Origin: Streptomyces zhihengii
GTDB lineage: Bacteria; Actinomycetota; Actinomycetes; Streptomycetales; Streptomycetaceae
Assembly: GCF_016919245.1 (NCBI RefSeq)
Contig: NZ_JAFEJA010000001.1
Coordinates: forward strand, 4,665,501-4,729,500
Length of the DNA stretch: 64,000 nt
Direction: 5' to 3'
Shown: piece by piece, positions 17,871-25,471 of the stretch
How the letters are laid out: the number at the start of each line of letters is the position of its first letter
Position numbering within the stretch: the first letter of the stretch is position 1
Notes under the pieces: generated by a model
What the model was told of the DNA's origin: nothing
Database searches by the model: none
Seen by the model: only the letters and a program-made list of their open reading frames with translations
Made by a program: the position numbers and the translations under genes

Positions 17871-18949
17871 CCCGCGATGTCCCGCGGATCGCGGGTGCCG
17901 GGGCCGGTGTAGCGGGCCGACGGGCGGACCAGCCGGCCGGTGCGCTTCTGCTCCAGGATGTGCGCCGACCAGCCCGCGGTGCGGGCGCAGGTGAACATCG
18001 AGGTGAACATGTGGGCCGGCACCTCGGCGAAGTCCAGCACGATGGCCGCCCAGAACTCCACGTTGGTGGCGAGCACCCGGTCGGGGCGGCGGTTGTGCAG
18101 CTCCTCCAGCGCGGCCTTCTCCAGCGCCTCGGCGACCTCGAAGCGGGGCGCGGCCAGCTCCTTCGCGGTGCGGCGCAGCACCCGGGCGCGCGGGTCCTCG
18201 GCCCGGTACACCCGGTGCCCGAAGCCCATCAGGCGCTCGCCCTTGTCGAGCGCCGTGCGGACGTAGGCGGCGGCGTCGCCCGTCCGCTCGATCTCCTCGA
18301 TCATGCCGAGCACCCGCGAGGGGGCGCCGCCGTGCAGCGGCCCCGACATCGCGCCCACCGCGCCGGAGAGCGCGGCGGCGACGTCGGCGCCGGTCGATGC
18401 GATCACCCGGGCGGTGAAGGTGGAGGCGTTCATGCCGTGCTCGGCGGCCGACGTCCAGTAGGCGTCGACGGCCTTGACGTGCCGCGGGTCCGGCTCGCCG
18501 CGCCAGCGGATCATGAAGCGCTCCACCACGGAGGCGGCCTTGTCGATCTCGCTCTGCGGCACCATCGGCAGTCCCTGCCCGCGCGCGGACTGCGCGACGT
18601 AGGACAGGGCCATCACGGCCGCCCGCGCCAGGTCGTCACGGGCCTGCGCCTCGTCGATGTCGAGGAGCGGTTTGAGCCCCCACACCGGGGCGAGCATCGC
18701 CAGCGCCGACTGCACGTCCACCCGGATGTCGCCGGAGTGGACCGGGATCGGGAACGGTTCGGCGGGCGGCAGACCGGGGTTGAACGCCCCGTCGACCAGC
18801 AGGCCCCAGACGTTGCCGAACGAGACGTGACCCACGAGGTCCTCGATGTCGACGCCCCGGTAGCGGAGGGAGCCGCCCTCCTTGTCCGGTTCGGCGATCT
18901 CCGTCTCGAACGCGACGACTCCTTCGAGTCCAGGTACGAAGTCGGACAT
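17840..18949 (-). CDS. Citrate synthase-like protein
   Basis: 369 residues, shorter than the 430-residue primary citrate synthases, and like the second citrate synthase paralogs of Streptomyces. Catalytic residues visible: His in GPLHGGAPSRV and His in MGFGHRVYRAEDPRA, plus the C-terminal region NVEFWAAIVLDFAEV supplying the Asp. It condenses acetyl-CoA with oxaloacetate, or acts as a 2-methylcitrate-type paralog. The ATG at 18949 has GAGGAG upstream; an extension to 18964 is possible but lacks a site. It is convergent with the oxygenase gene and divergent from pdxH. Confidence 0.9.
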   Translation of the reverse strand: MSDFVPGLEGVVAFETEIAEPDKEGGSLRYRGVDIEDLVGHVSFGNVWGLLVDGAFNPGLPPAEPFPIPVHSGDIRVDVQSALAMLAPVWGLKPLLDIDEAQARDDLARAAVMALSYVAQSARGQGLPMVPQSEIDKAASVVERFMIRWRGEPDPRHVKAVDAYWTSAAEHGMNASTFTARVIASTGADVAAALSGAVGAMSGPLHGGAPSRVLGMIEEIERTGDAAAYVRTALDKGERLMGFGHRVYRAEDPRARVLRRTAKELAAPRFEVAEALEKAALEELHNRRPDRVLATNVEFWAAIVLDFAEVPAHMFTSMFTCARTAGWSAHILEQKRTGRLVRPSARYTGPGTRDPRDIAGYDDIAATGA

Positions 18950-19235
18950 CAGGCGGCTCCTCACGATGGGTACGGCGGCGCAGATCGGTCACCCCGGTGA
19001 TTCCCCGTACGGGCGGTCGTCACCCCGGCCCGTCCCGGACCAGGAACGATATCCGTCGCTGTAGGGAGGCCACAGAGGCCCCACCCCGGATTTTGGCGGG
19101 TTCCCCAGATGCGGGGAAGCGTGACGTCCGGCACACTGCCCCGTTCCGCCGGAGCAGGGTTGGCGGCACCGGGTGCCGGGAAGACTGGCGCAGCCCCGCC
19201 GCCCGCGGGACGGTCCGCTGCGGCAGGATGTCCCC

Positions 19236-20027
19236 GTGACCGACCACGCCGCCGACGAGGCCGACGCCCGCGCCACCGACCCCGCGCCCGGCTCGGGCAC
19301 GGGCGCCTCCTCCGCGGAGGACGCCCGCCCCGCGGTGACCGTGTCCGGCCTGAGGCTGCCCGACCCCGCCGAGACGGAGCTGGTCGTCCCCGACCCCGCG
19401 GTCATGCGCGAGCAGTACCGGTCGACCGAGCTCGACGAGGAGGCGCTCGCGGCCGGGCCCATGGAGCAGTTCGCCCGCTGGTTCGCCGAGGCCGCCGCGG
19501 CCAGGCTGCTCGAACCGAACGCCATGGTCGTCTCCACGGCCACACCCGACGGCCGGCCGTCCTCGCGCACGGTGCTGCTCAAGCGGTACGACGACCGCGG
19601 CTTCGTCTTCTTCACCAACTACGGCTCCCGCAAGGGGCGCGAGATCGACGCCAACCCGTACGTCTCGCTGCTCTTCCCCTGGCACCCGCTGGCCCGCCAG
19701 ATCGTGGTCACCGGCAGCGCCTCCCGGGTCGGCCGCGAGGAGACGGCCGCCTACTTCCGCACCCGGCCGCACGGTTCTCGGCTCGGGGCCTGGGCCAGTG
19801 AGCAGTCGTCCGTCATCGGCTCCCGCCAGGAGCTGGTGCGGCGCTACGACGAGCTCGCCGCCCGCCACCCCGAGGACGGCCCGCTGTCCGCACCGCCGCA
19901 CTGGGGCGGCATCCGGGTCGTGCCGGAGACGGTGGAGTTCTGGCAGGGGCACGAGAACCGGCTGCACGACCGGCTGCGCTACGTCCGCACGGACACCGGC
20001 TGGCGCGTGGAGCGTCTGGCGCCCTGA
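19236..20027 (+). CDS. pdxH: Pyridoxamine 5'-phosphate oxidase
   Basis: 263 residues. FMN- and substrate-binding motifs of PdxH are present: [24 protein letters not shown] in the core, [10 protein letters not shown], and the C-terminal [15 protein letters not shown] with the Arg-Leu-His-Asp-Arg active-site segment. It oxidises PNP or PMP to pyridoxal phosphate using FMN and O2. The GTG at 19236 gives a 50-residue Ala/Asp/Pro-rich extension; the conserved part begins at [12 protein letters not shown], so an internal ATG near 19404 is an alternative. A second, more distant paralog lies at 50838-51518. Confidence 0.92.
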   Translation: MTDHAADEADARATDPAPGSGTGASSAEDARPAVTVSGLRLPDPAETELVVPDPAVMREQYRSTELDEEALAAGPMEQFARWFAEAAAARLLEPNAMVVSTATPDGRPSSRTVLLKRYDDRGFVFFTNYGSRKGREIDANPYVSLLFPWHPLARQIVVTGSASRVGREETAAYFRTRPHGSRLGAWASEQSSVIGSRQELVRRYDELAARHPEDGPLSAPPHWGGIRVVPETVEFWQGHENRLHDRLRYVRTDTGWRVERLAP

Positions 20028-20110
20028 CGCGGGGCGGGGCCCGCCGGTCCGCCGGGCGCCCGGAACGATCCGCGCGACGAGCCGCGCCGGGACCGCCCGC
20101 AGACGCAGAC

Positions 20111-20180
20111 GACCCGTGGGCCTTTGGTCCCTCCGTCCGGACGGAGGGAGCCGGCCGGACTTACCGGCGGCCCACGGGTC
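20111..20180. ncRNA. Perfect three-way-junction RNA element
   Basis: GACCCGTGGGCC (20111-20122) pairs perfectly with GGCCCACGGGTC (20169-20180). Inside are two hairpins: TCCCTCCGT/ACGGAGGGA (20128-20149, CCGG loop) and GCCGG/CCGGC (20150-20168). Either strand could fold. On the minus strand it is the 3' end of the unit starting near 20308 and may be its terminator; on the plus strand it lies 83 bases after pdxH. No open frame is present. Confidence 0.5.
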
Positions 20181-20181
20181 G

Positions 20182-20258
20182 GGTGACTGCTTGGGTTTCG
20201 GCAGGCGGCCTGCCGAGGTGCACAGAGTGCGACGGCAGGCCGTTAGCCCGCAGTCACC
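20182..20258 (-). ncRNA. Attenuator-like stem with two mutually exclusive hairpins
   Basis: GGTGACTGC (20182-20190) pairs with GCAGTCACC (20250-20258). Inside, hairpin A (20199-20215, CGGCAGG/CCTGCCG) and hairpin B (20207-20215 with 20233-20241, GGCCTGCCG/CGGCAGGCC, loop holding a 4-bp sub-stem) share the same arm and cannot coexist. On the minus strand the 12-codon ORF runs through the outer stem arm (20250-20258) and stops at 20243, next to hairpin B, as in translation-coupled attenuators. Confidence 0.5.
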
Positions 20259-20281
20259 TCACGAGTCCGAAAAGAAACCAT
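20243..20281 (-). CDS. 12-residue leader-type ORF with extended ribosome-binding site
   Basis: Encodes MVSFRTREVTAG. The upstream minus-strand sequence GAAAGGAGGTGATCC (20302-20288) is complementary to 15 bases of the 16S rRNA 3' end, far beyond an ordinary Shine-Dalgarno. The ATG lies in the loop of an 8-bp hairpin TCCGAAAA/TTTTCGGA (20266-20290). A good promoter lies 30 bases upstream. Such layout is typical of regulatory leader peptides or tiny expressed proteins. No minus-strand gene follows before pdxH (opposite strand), so the target is unclear. Confidence 0.45.
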   Translation of the reverse strand: MVSFRTREVTAG

Positions 20282-20314
20282 TTTTTCGGATCACCTCCTT
20301 TCGCGTGTACCCAC

Positions 20315-20343
20315 ACCCTAGGAAGCCTCCGGCGCCGGTTCAA
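20315..20343 (-). promoter_or_regulatory. Strong sigma-HrdB-type promoter
   Basis: Read on the minus strand: TTGAAC (20343-20338), 17-base spacer, TAGGGT (20320-20315). Both hexamers are close to the vegetative consensus and the spacing is ideal. Predicted start is near 20308, giving a leader of about 27 bases that holds the ribosome-binding site of the 12-codon ORF. Confidence 0.65.
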
Positions 20344-20466
20344 GCGATTTAACGCGCCGCTTTCCCACCCGCTTTCCGGGAACCGTGTGTGTTCCGGGTC
20401 ACGTTGACGTTCAATGAATTCAAGGGGATCTGTGCACATGGACGCGTCCTGCCAGGGGGTGCCGGG

Positions 20467-21828
20467 ATGACTGCTGCCAGGAGTGGGATCACCGACGACA
20501 TCGGGGCCGGCGGAGTGCCGTCCGGGCCCGGACCGGGCGGCGCGGAGCTGCTCGCCGCGCTGCTGGACGGCATGGACGCCGCCCTGTGCGCGCTCGACGC
20601 GGACGGCACGGTCACCCACTGGAACCGCGAGGCGGAGCGCATCCTCGGGTGGACCGCCGCCGAGGCCGTGGGGCGGCACGGCTTCGAGGGCTGGGCCGTG
20701 CGCCGGGCGGACGCGGGCGACGTGCGGGAGCGGCTGCTCGCGGCCATGGACGCACCGGGGCGGCAGGTGCACGAGTTCGCGCTGCTGCGCAAGGACGGCG
20801 GCCGGGTCCTGGTGCGGACCCAGTCCGCCCGGGTGCTGGGCGCCGACGGCGAGCCCGCCGGGGTGTACTGCGCCTTCAGCGAGGTGCACGCCCAGATCGA
20901 CCTGGAGCGCTCCATCGCGCTGAGCGAGGCGCTGTTCGACGACGCGGCCTGGGCCGTCGTCCTCGTCGACGTGGACCTGCGGGCGGCCGTCGTCAACGCC
21001 GAGGCCACCCGCATGCTCGGCGTCCCCCGGGCGCAGGTGCTCGGGCGTCCGCTGGGCGAGCTGGCCGGGCAGGGCGTCGAGGAGCTCGAAGGCGCCCTCC
21101 ACCACGTGCTGGCCGAGGGCGCGCCCCGGGGCCTGGTCGACCTGTGGGTGACGGTCGCGGGCCCCGGCGGCGAGCAGCGGCGCTGCTGGCGCAGCGGATT
21201 CCTGCGGCTGGCGTCCCCGCTGGCCCAGGAGCCGGTGCCGCTGGGCGCCGCGTGGGTGTTCCACGACGTCACCGACGCCCGGCTCGCCGAGCAGGAGGCC
21301 GACCGGCTGCGCTTCCGGGCCGGGCAGCTCCACCGGGCCGGACGGGCCGCGGCCGAGTGCGAGGACCCGATGGAGGCGGCGACGGTCTGCATGGACTTCG
21401 CGCTGGCCGGATTCGCGGACCACGCGCTGATCGACCTGGCGGAGGGCGGGGGCCGTCTGGTGCGGGCGGCGGCCTCGCCGTCCGGCGCGCCGGGCCCGGT
21501 GGCGGGCGTCGCCGGCGGCGGCTTCCCCGTCCGGTACGAGCCGGGCCACCCGGCGCTCCAGGCCGCCGAGCGCATCGGTTCGGTGCGGGCGAGCGCCGCG
21601 GCCGAAGGGGCGCCCGGCGACTGGGCGGGCCGCCGCCAGTGGCCCGCGGACGCGGCGCACGCGCTGTGCACCGTGCTGCGCGGCCGGGGCAGGACGCTGG
21701 GCGTGCTGACGTTCCTGCGCGGGGCGAGCCGCCCGGCGTTCGAGCGCCCGGACGCGGTGTACGCGGAGAGCATGGCGGTGCTGGTGGCGGCGTCGCTCGG
21801 ACAGGCGCGGCCGGATCCCGGCCCGTGA
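20467..21828 (+). CDS. PAS-domain sensory protein (no output domain)
   Basis: 453 residues. Two PAS domains are visible: residues about 20-140 (LLDGMDAALCALDADGTVTHWNREAERILGWTAAEAVG) and about 155-275 (AWAVVLVDVDLRAAVVNAEATRMLGVPRAQVLGRPLGEL). A GAF-like region follows (about 290-450: AAECEDPMEAATVCMDFAL...LCTVLRGRGRTLGVLTFLRG). Streptomyces relatives usually end in a PP2C/SpoIIE phosphatase domain; here the protein stops after the GAF-like part, so it may sense without its own catalytic output. The ATG at 20467 follows GGGGTGCCGGG. Its 3' end faces the SIS-domain gene. Confidence 0.8.
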   Translation: MTAARSGITDDIGAGGVPSGPGPGGAELLAALLDGMDAALCALDADGTVTHWNREAERILGWTAAEAVGRHGFEGWAVRRADAGDVRERLLAAMDAPGRQVHEFALLRKDGGRVLVRTQSARVLGADGEPAGVYCAFSEVHAQIDLERSIALSEALFDDAAWAVVLVDVDLRAAVVNAEATRMLGVPRAQVLGRPLGELAGQGVEELEGALHHVLAEGAPRGLVDLWVTVAGPGGEQRRCWRSGFLRLASPLAQEPVPLGAAWVFHDVTDARLAEQEADRLRFRAGQLHRAGRAAAECEDPMEAATVCMDFALAGFADHALIDLAEGGGRLVRAAASPSGAPGPVAGVAGGGFPVRYEPGHPALQAAERIGSVRASAAAEGAPGDWAGRRQWPADAAHALCTVLRGRGRTLGVLTFLRGASRPAFERPDAVYAESMAVLVAASLGQARPDPGP

Positions 21829-21832
21829 GGAC

Positions 21833-21847
21833 GCCCCCACCGGGGGC
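21833..21847. terminator. Short stem-loop between convergent genes
   Basis: GCCCCC, ACC, GGGGGC: a 6-bp GC stem in the 25-base gap between the PAS gene and the SIS-domain gene. It could end transcription from both sides. Confidence 0.4.
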
Positions 21848-21853
21848 CGGTGC

Positions 21854-22609
21854 TCAGTGCCGGAAGAAGATCCGGTCGCGGTACTCGGTCATCACCCGGC
21901 CGTTCCACTCGTGGCCGCCGTCGACGTTGCCCGAGCGCAGCAGCGGGGGCTCGATGCCGCGCTCGGCGAGGCGCTCGGCGGCGGCGGCCATGGTCGCCTG
22001 CATCAGGGCGCTGGTGACGACGGTGGACGCGGGGGCGAAGGGCGCCTCGATGCCGTCGTGGGTGAGCTCGGCGTCGCCGACCGCGATCTTGGAGTCGAGG
22101 ACGATGTCGCAGTGGTCCTTGAGGAAGGTGCCCGAGGTGTGCCGGGACCTGGTCTCGTGCGCGTAGGCGACCGAGGTCACCCCGATCACGGTGAGGCCGA
22201 GCGCGCGGGCGTTCATGGCCATCTCCACGGGCAGGGCGTTGCGGCCCGACAGGGAGATGATCACGAGAACGTCGCCTGCGGCGGCGGGACTGGAGTCGAG
22301 GACGGCGCCGGCCAGTCCGTCGACCCGCTCCAGCGCGGAGCCCAGGGTGGCGGGCATGACGTCGACACCGACGACGCCCGGCACGGCCAGCAGGTTCATC
22401 AGGGCGAGTCCGCCCGCCCGGTAGACGACGTCCTGCGCGGCGAGGGAGGAGTGGCCGGCGCCGAAGGCGAACAGCCGGCCGCCGTCGGCGACGGCGTCGG
22501 CCATGGCGGTGCCCGCCGCCGCGATGTTCGCGGACTCCTCGTCCCTGACGCGTTGCAGCAGACCGATCGCGGCGTCGAAGAACAGACCGGCCAGCTTGCT
22601 CTCGCTCAT
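21854..22609 (-). CDS. SIS-domain sugar-phosphate protein (NagS-like by synteny)
   Basis: 251 residues. The sugar-isomerase (SIS) domain spans most of the protein, with GRLFAFGAGHSSLAAQDVVYRAGG and LVIISLSGRNALPVEMAMNA, the two phosphosugar-binding loops. SIS proteins bind or convert sugar phosphates. The divergent neighbour is a DmdR1-type regulator; in S. coelicolor the gene in that position (SCO4393, to my recollection called NagS) acts on amino-sugar phosphates and affects glucosamine sensitivity. The gap between the two genes has a DasR-like site, consistent with N-acetylglucosamine control. ATG at 22609 has AAAGGG upstream. Function is inference from synteny. Confidence 0.85.
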   Translation of the reverse strand: MSESKLAGLFFDAAIGLLQRVRDEESANIAAAGTAMADAVADGGRLFAFGAGHSSLAAQDVVYRAGGLALMNLLAVPGVVGVDVMPATLGSALERVDGLAGAVLDSSPAAAGDVLVIISLSGRNALPVEMAMNARALGLTVIGVTSVAYAHETRSRHTSGTFLKDHCDIVLDSKIAVGDAELTHDGIEAPFAPASTVVTSALMQATMAAAAERLAERGIEPPLLRSGNVDGGHEWNGRVMTEYRDRIFFRH

Positions 22610-22693
22610 CGTCCAGCCCTTTCGGAGGTGGTTACGAGGGTAGTTCGCTGAAATGACGGGACGGGGGGAACATCCGTGCCGCGGATCACGTTG

Positions 22694-22705
22694 AGGTCTG
22701 GACCA
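22694..22705. promoter_or_regulatory. Candidate DasR-responsive element (dre)
   Basis: AGGTCTGGACCA matches ten of twelve bases of the dre core TGGTCTAGACCA. It lies 85 bases upstream of the SIS-domain gene and 130 upstream of dmdR1. Right next to it ATTG-GTCTGT-CAAT (22705-22718) forms another small dyad. DasR represses amino-sugar genes in Streptomyces; binding here is not shown. Confidence 0.5.
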
Positions 22706-22835
22706 TTGGTCTGTCAATACAGGCTCCGGCCGATGCGGGCGATGCCGTGCCGGGCACGGTTGTCGGCGCGATGCGCAAGAATTGAGGCGGGGCCACGTAC
22801 GACTGTTTTCCACGCCACAGCATCGAGGGGCACGT

Positions 22836-23528
22836 ATGTCCGGACTGATCGACACGACGGAGATGTATCTCCGCACCATCCTCGAGCTCGAAGAGGAAGG
22901 TGTGGTGCCCATGCGGGCCCGAATCGCGGAGCGGCTGGACCAGAGCGGTCCCACGGTCAGCCAGACCGTCGCCCGGATGGAGCGCGACGGTCTGGTGACC
23001 ATCGCGGGCGACCGTCACCTGGAGCTGACGGCGGAGGGGCGGCAGCTCGCGACGCGGGTGATGCGCAAGCACCGGCTCGCCGAGTGCCTGCTGGTCGACG
23101 TGATCGGTCTCGAGTGGGAGCACGTCCACGCGGAGGCATGCCGCTGGGAGCACGTGATGAGCGAGGCGGTGGAGCGGCGCGTGCTGGAGCTGCTGCGCCA
23201 CCCCACCGAGTCCCCGTACGGCAACCCGATCCCGGGCCTGGAGGAGCTGGGCGAGAAGGCGGAGGCCGACCCGTTCCTCGACGACAGCATGGTGTCGCTG
23301 GCCGAGCTCGACCCGGGCGCCGAGGGCAAGACGGTCGTGGTGCGGCGGATCGGCGAGCCCATCCAGACGGACGCCCAGCTCATGTACACCCTGCGCCGCG
23401 CGGGCGTGCAGCCCGGATCCGTGGTGAGCGTGACGCAGTCGCCGGGCGGTGTGCTGGTGGGCAGCAGCGGCGAGGCGGCGGAGCTGGAGGCGGAGATCGC
23501 CTCGCACGTGTTCGTGGCGAAGCGCTGA
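22836..23528 (+). CDS. dmdR1: DtxR/IdeR-family iron-dependent repressor
   Basis: 230 residues, the length of DtxR/IdeR proteins. The winged HTH starts LIDTTEMYLRTILELEEEG, with RIAERLDQSGPTVSQTVARMERDGL; the dimerisation domain holds the metal ligands His and Glu in KHRLAECLL and Cys, Glu, His in VHAEACRWEHVMS, equivalent to DtxR H79/E83 and C102/E105/H106. A C-terminal SH3-like domain follows (about 150-230). With Fe(II) it represses siderophore and iron-uptake genes. ATG 22836 follows a weak GAGGGG. The neighbouring SIS gene supports the dmdR1 assignment. In S. coelicolor an antisense gene (adm) overlaps dmdR1. Confidence 0.88.
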   Translation: MSGLIDTTEMYLRTILELEEEGVVPMRARIAERLDQSGPTVSQTVARMERDGLVTIAGDRHLELTAEGRQLATRVMRKHRLAECLLVDVIGLEWEHVHAEACRWEHVMSEAVERRVLELLRHPTESPYGNPIPGLEELGEKAEADPFLDDSMVSLAELDPGAEGKTVVVRRIGEPIQTDAQLMYTLRRAGVQPGSVVSVTQSPGGVLVGSSGEAAELEAEIASHVFVAKR

Positions 23529-24443
23529 CCGAGCTCGACCGAGCGTGCGGTCGCCGGCATGGGCCGGCACGCGGGCGGTTCCCGGGGCCCAGTCCCCGCG
23601 GGACCGCCCGCGCCGCGTTGCGGAGCCGGGCGGGGGCGGGGCGGTAGGCGGCGGGGCCGCCTCGCGGGCAGAGTCGCGGCGGCGGGGCCGTCTGCTGGGC
23701 CCGGGGGAACGGGCGGCCGGAGAGCGTCGCGGGCAGGGAGCGACGGGCCGCGGGGGCCGTCTGCTGGGCCCGGGTGGAGGCGGCGGGGGCCGTCTCCTCG
23801 GCCGGGGCGGCAAGCGGCAGCGGGGGCTGCCTCGCAGCCCGGGGCGGAGGGCGGTGGGGGCCGTCTGGTGGGCTCGGGGGAACGGGCGGCCGGGCTGCGT
23901 CGCGGGCAGGGAGCGGCGGGTGGTCGGGGGCCGTCTCCTGGGCCCGGGTGGAGGCGGCGGGGCCGCTTCCGGGGCGCGTCGGGCATCGATCCGCGCCGCC
24001 TTTCGCGCCGGGGCGCGTTTCCGGCCGGAATGGCAGCGGCCGGGAGCCGTCCCGTGCCACCCTGAAGCCGAGGCATATGACTCGGGACCGGGAGGGGAGC
24101 CACGGTGACGCGTCGCCCGTCGTACCGCCGTGTGCCGGCGCCGCCTGCGCGCGGGGCCCTCGCGTGGAGGAGTCCCGGCGCCCGAGGGCGCCGGGACCTG
24201 TCCTCCCCGGTGCCGACCCGGAGCCCCGAGCTCCCAGGGTCGGCCCCCTGTCGGACCCCTGTCCCCGAGCGGTCCGCCTCCCGCAGGAAATCTCCCCCCG
24301 CCGACCCCGTCCAATCCCGGGCGGTGGTCACTCGAACGAGGGGTGTTGCGTGGCAGATCGGCTTTTTCGAATGCGAGTTCGATAGTCTGGCGTGACTCGA
24401 CACGAGCCACCGATCCGGGGGAGACAAGGGGGTGCCAGGCCAG
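23529..24443. repeat. Repeat-rich, gene-poor 0.9-kb gap
   Basis: No convincing gene. Five copies of a GGGGGCCGTCTsCTGGGCCC-like block occur near 23684, 23752, 23785, 23856 and 23926; 23684-23784 is repeated at 23856-23960 (period about 172 bp), so an imperfect tandem duplication. A perfect 11-bp hairpin (24172-24182/24187-24197, loop CGAG) lies further right. Long open frames on the minus strand are Pro/Arg-rich and look like composition artefacts, although one spans dmdR1 antisense. The last 80 bases hold the hydrolase promoter. Confidence 0.6.
24367..24382 (+). promoter_or_regulatory. Candidate LexA (SOS) box
   Basis: TCGAATGCGAGTTCGA fits the actinobacterial LexA consensus TCGAAC-N4-GTTCGA with one mismatch. 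It is followed at once by TAGTCT, a possible -10 element, and lies 60 bases before the hydrolase start, a position where LexA would block transcription. Confidence 0.5.
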
Positions 24444-25304
24444 ATGGTGCGGCGCATCGATGTGACCGGAGCCGACGGCGTACGCCTGGCGGCCTGGGAG
24501 TTCGCGGACCCGCCCAAGGGGCGCGGCGAGCACGAGACGGCGCCCGGCGTCTTACTGCTCCACGGCCTGATGGGGCGCGCGTCCCACTGGGCGCCCACGG
24601 CCCGCTGGCTGGCCGAACGGCACCGCGCCGTCGCCCTCGACCAGCGCGGGCACGGCCGCAGCGACAAGCCCGAGGGCCCCTACACGCGGGACGCCTACGT
24701 GGCCGACGCGGCGGCCGCCGTCGAGCAGCTCGGGCTGGGCCCGGTGACCCTGATCGGCCACTCCATGGGAGCGCTGACGGCCTGGCAGCTCGCCGCCAGG
24801 CGGCCGGACCTGGTGCACGCCCTGGTCATCTGCGACATGCGGGCCTCCGCGCTGGGGGCCGCCTCGCAGCGCGAGTGGGCGGACTGGTTCAGCTCCTGGC
24901 CGGTGCCGTTCGCGACCCTCGCGGACGTGCGCAAGTGGTTCGGCGAGGACGACCCCTGGGTGGAGCGCCCCAACCCGGCCCGCGGCGAGTTCTTCGCCGA
25001 GGTGATGGCCGAGCAGGCCGACGGCTGGCACCCGGTCTTCTCCTACGGGCCGATGCTCACGTCCCGCGAGACCTGGGTCCTCGAATCGCACTGGGACGAA
25101 CTGGCCCAGGTCCACTGCCCGACCCTCGTCGTGCGCGGCCTCGACGGACAGCTCGGCCGCGCCGAGGCCCAGGAGATGGTCCGCGTCCTGCCGCGCGGCG
25201 AGTACGGCGAGGTCGCCGACGCGGGCCACCTCGTCCACTACGACCACCCCGACGGCTGGCGCTCAGCGATCGAGCCCTTCCTGGAGGGCGTGCTCACCGC
25301 CTGA
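24444..25304 (+). CDS. Alpha/beta-fold hydrolase
   Basis: 286 residues. Oxyanion region HGLMGRASHW, nucleophile elbow GHSMGA (Ser107), acid in VRGLDGQLGRAEA and base His in VADAGHLVHYDHP complete the triad. Such enzymes are esterases, haloperoxidase-like or C-C hydrolases; the substrate is unknown. ATG 24444 is taken as start, with GGGGG about 11 bases upstream; a GTG at 24432 would add four residues. A LexA-like box precedes it. The stop codon lies inside the first copy of a 17-bp tandem repeat. Confidence 0.85.
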   Translation: MVRRIDVTGADGVRLAAWEFADPPKGRGEHETAPGVLLLHGLMGRASHWAPTARWLAERHRAVALDQRGHGRSDKPEGPYTRDAYVADAAAAVEQLGLGPVTLIGHSMGALTAWQLAARRPDLVHALVICDMRASALGAASQREWADWFSSWPVPFATLADVRKWFGEDDPWVERPNPARGEFFAEVMAEQADGWHPVFSYGPMLTSRETWVLESHWDELAQVHCPTLVVRGLDGQLGRAEAQEMVRVLPRGEYGEVADAGHLVHYDHPDGWRSAIEPFLEGVLTA

Positions 25305-25345
25305 GCCGCGGCACCGCCTGAGCCGCGGCACCGCCTGAGCCGCGG
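25295..25345. repeat. Three tandem 17-bp repeats over the hydrolase stop
   Basis: CACCGCCTGAGCCGCGG occurs three times in tandem, then a decayed fourth copy. The first copy contains the hydrolase stop codon, so the array looks like local slippage of the gene's 3' end. Confidence 0.7.
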
Positions 25346-25364
25346 CACCTCCCGAGCCGCAGCG

Positions 25365-25448
25365 CCGTCCGCCCCCCCCGCCTCCGGGGGGCGGACGGAC
25401 CCGCCGCCGCGCGTGCGCGGCCCCGGACCGGTCCCGGGCCGCGCACGC
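25365..25448. terminator. Double stem-loop bidirectional terminator
   Basis: CCGTCCGCCCCCC/GGGGGGCGGACGG (25365-25377/25386-25398) and GCGTGCGCGGCCC/GGGCCGCGCACGC (25411-25423/25436-25448) are two perfect 13-bp stems in a row between the convergent hydrolase and ABC permease genes. Confidence 0.7.
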
Positions 25449-25471
25449 ACGCCGGGGCGGGCGGGGGCGGT

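Noticed and set aside
23380..24060. Pro/Arg-rich minus-strand ORF in the repeat gap
   Set aside because: Amino-acid content follows base composition, it has no ribosome site, and it crosses the tandem duplication without frame-preserving changes.
24172..24197. Hairpin GTCCCGGCGCC/GGCGCCGGGAC as a riboswitch part
   Set aside because: A single GC stem without conserved loops; at most a terminator.
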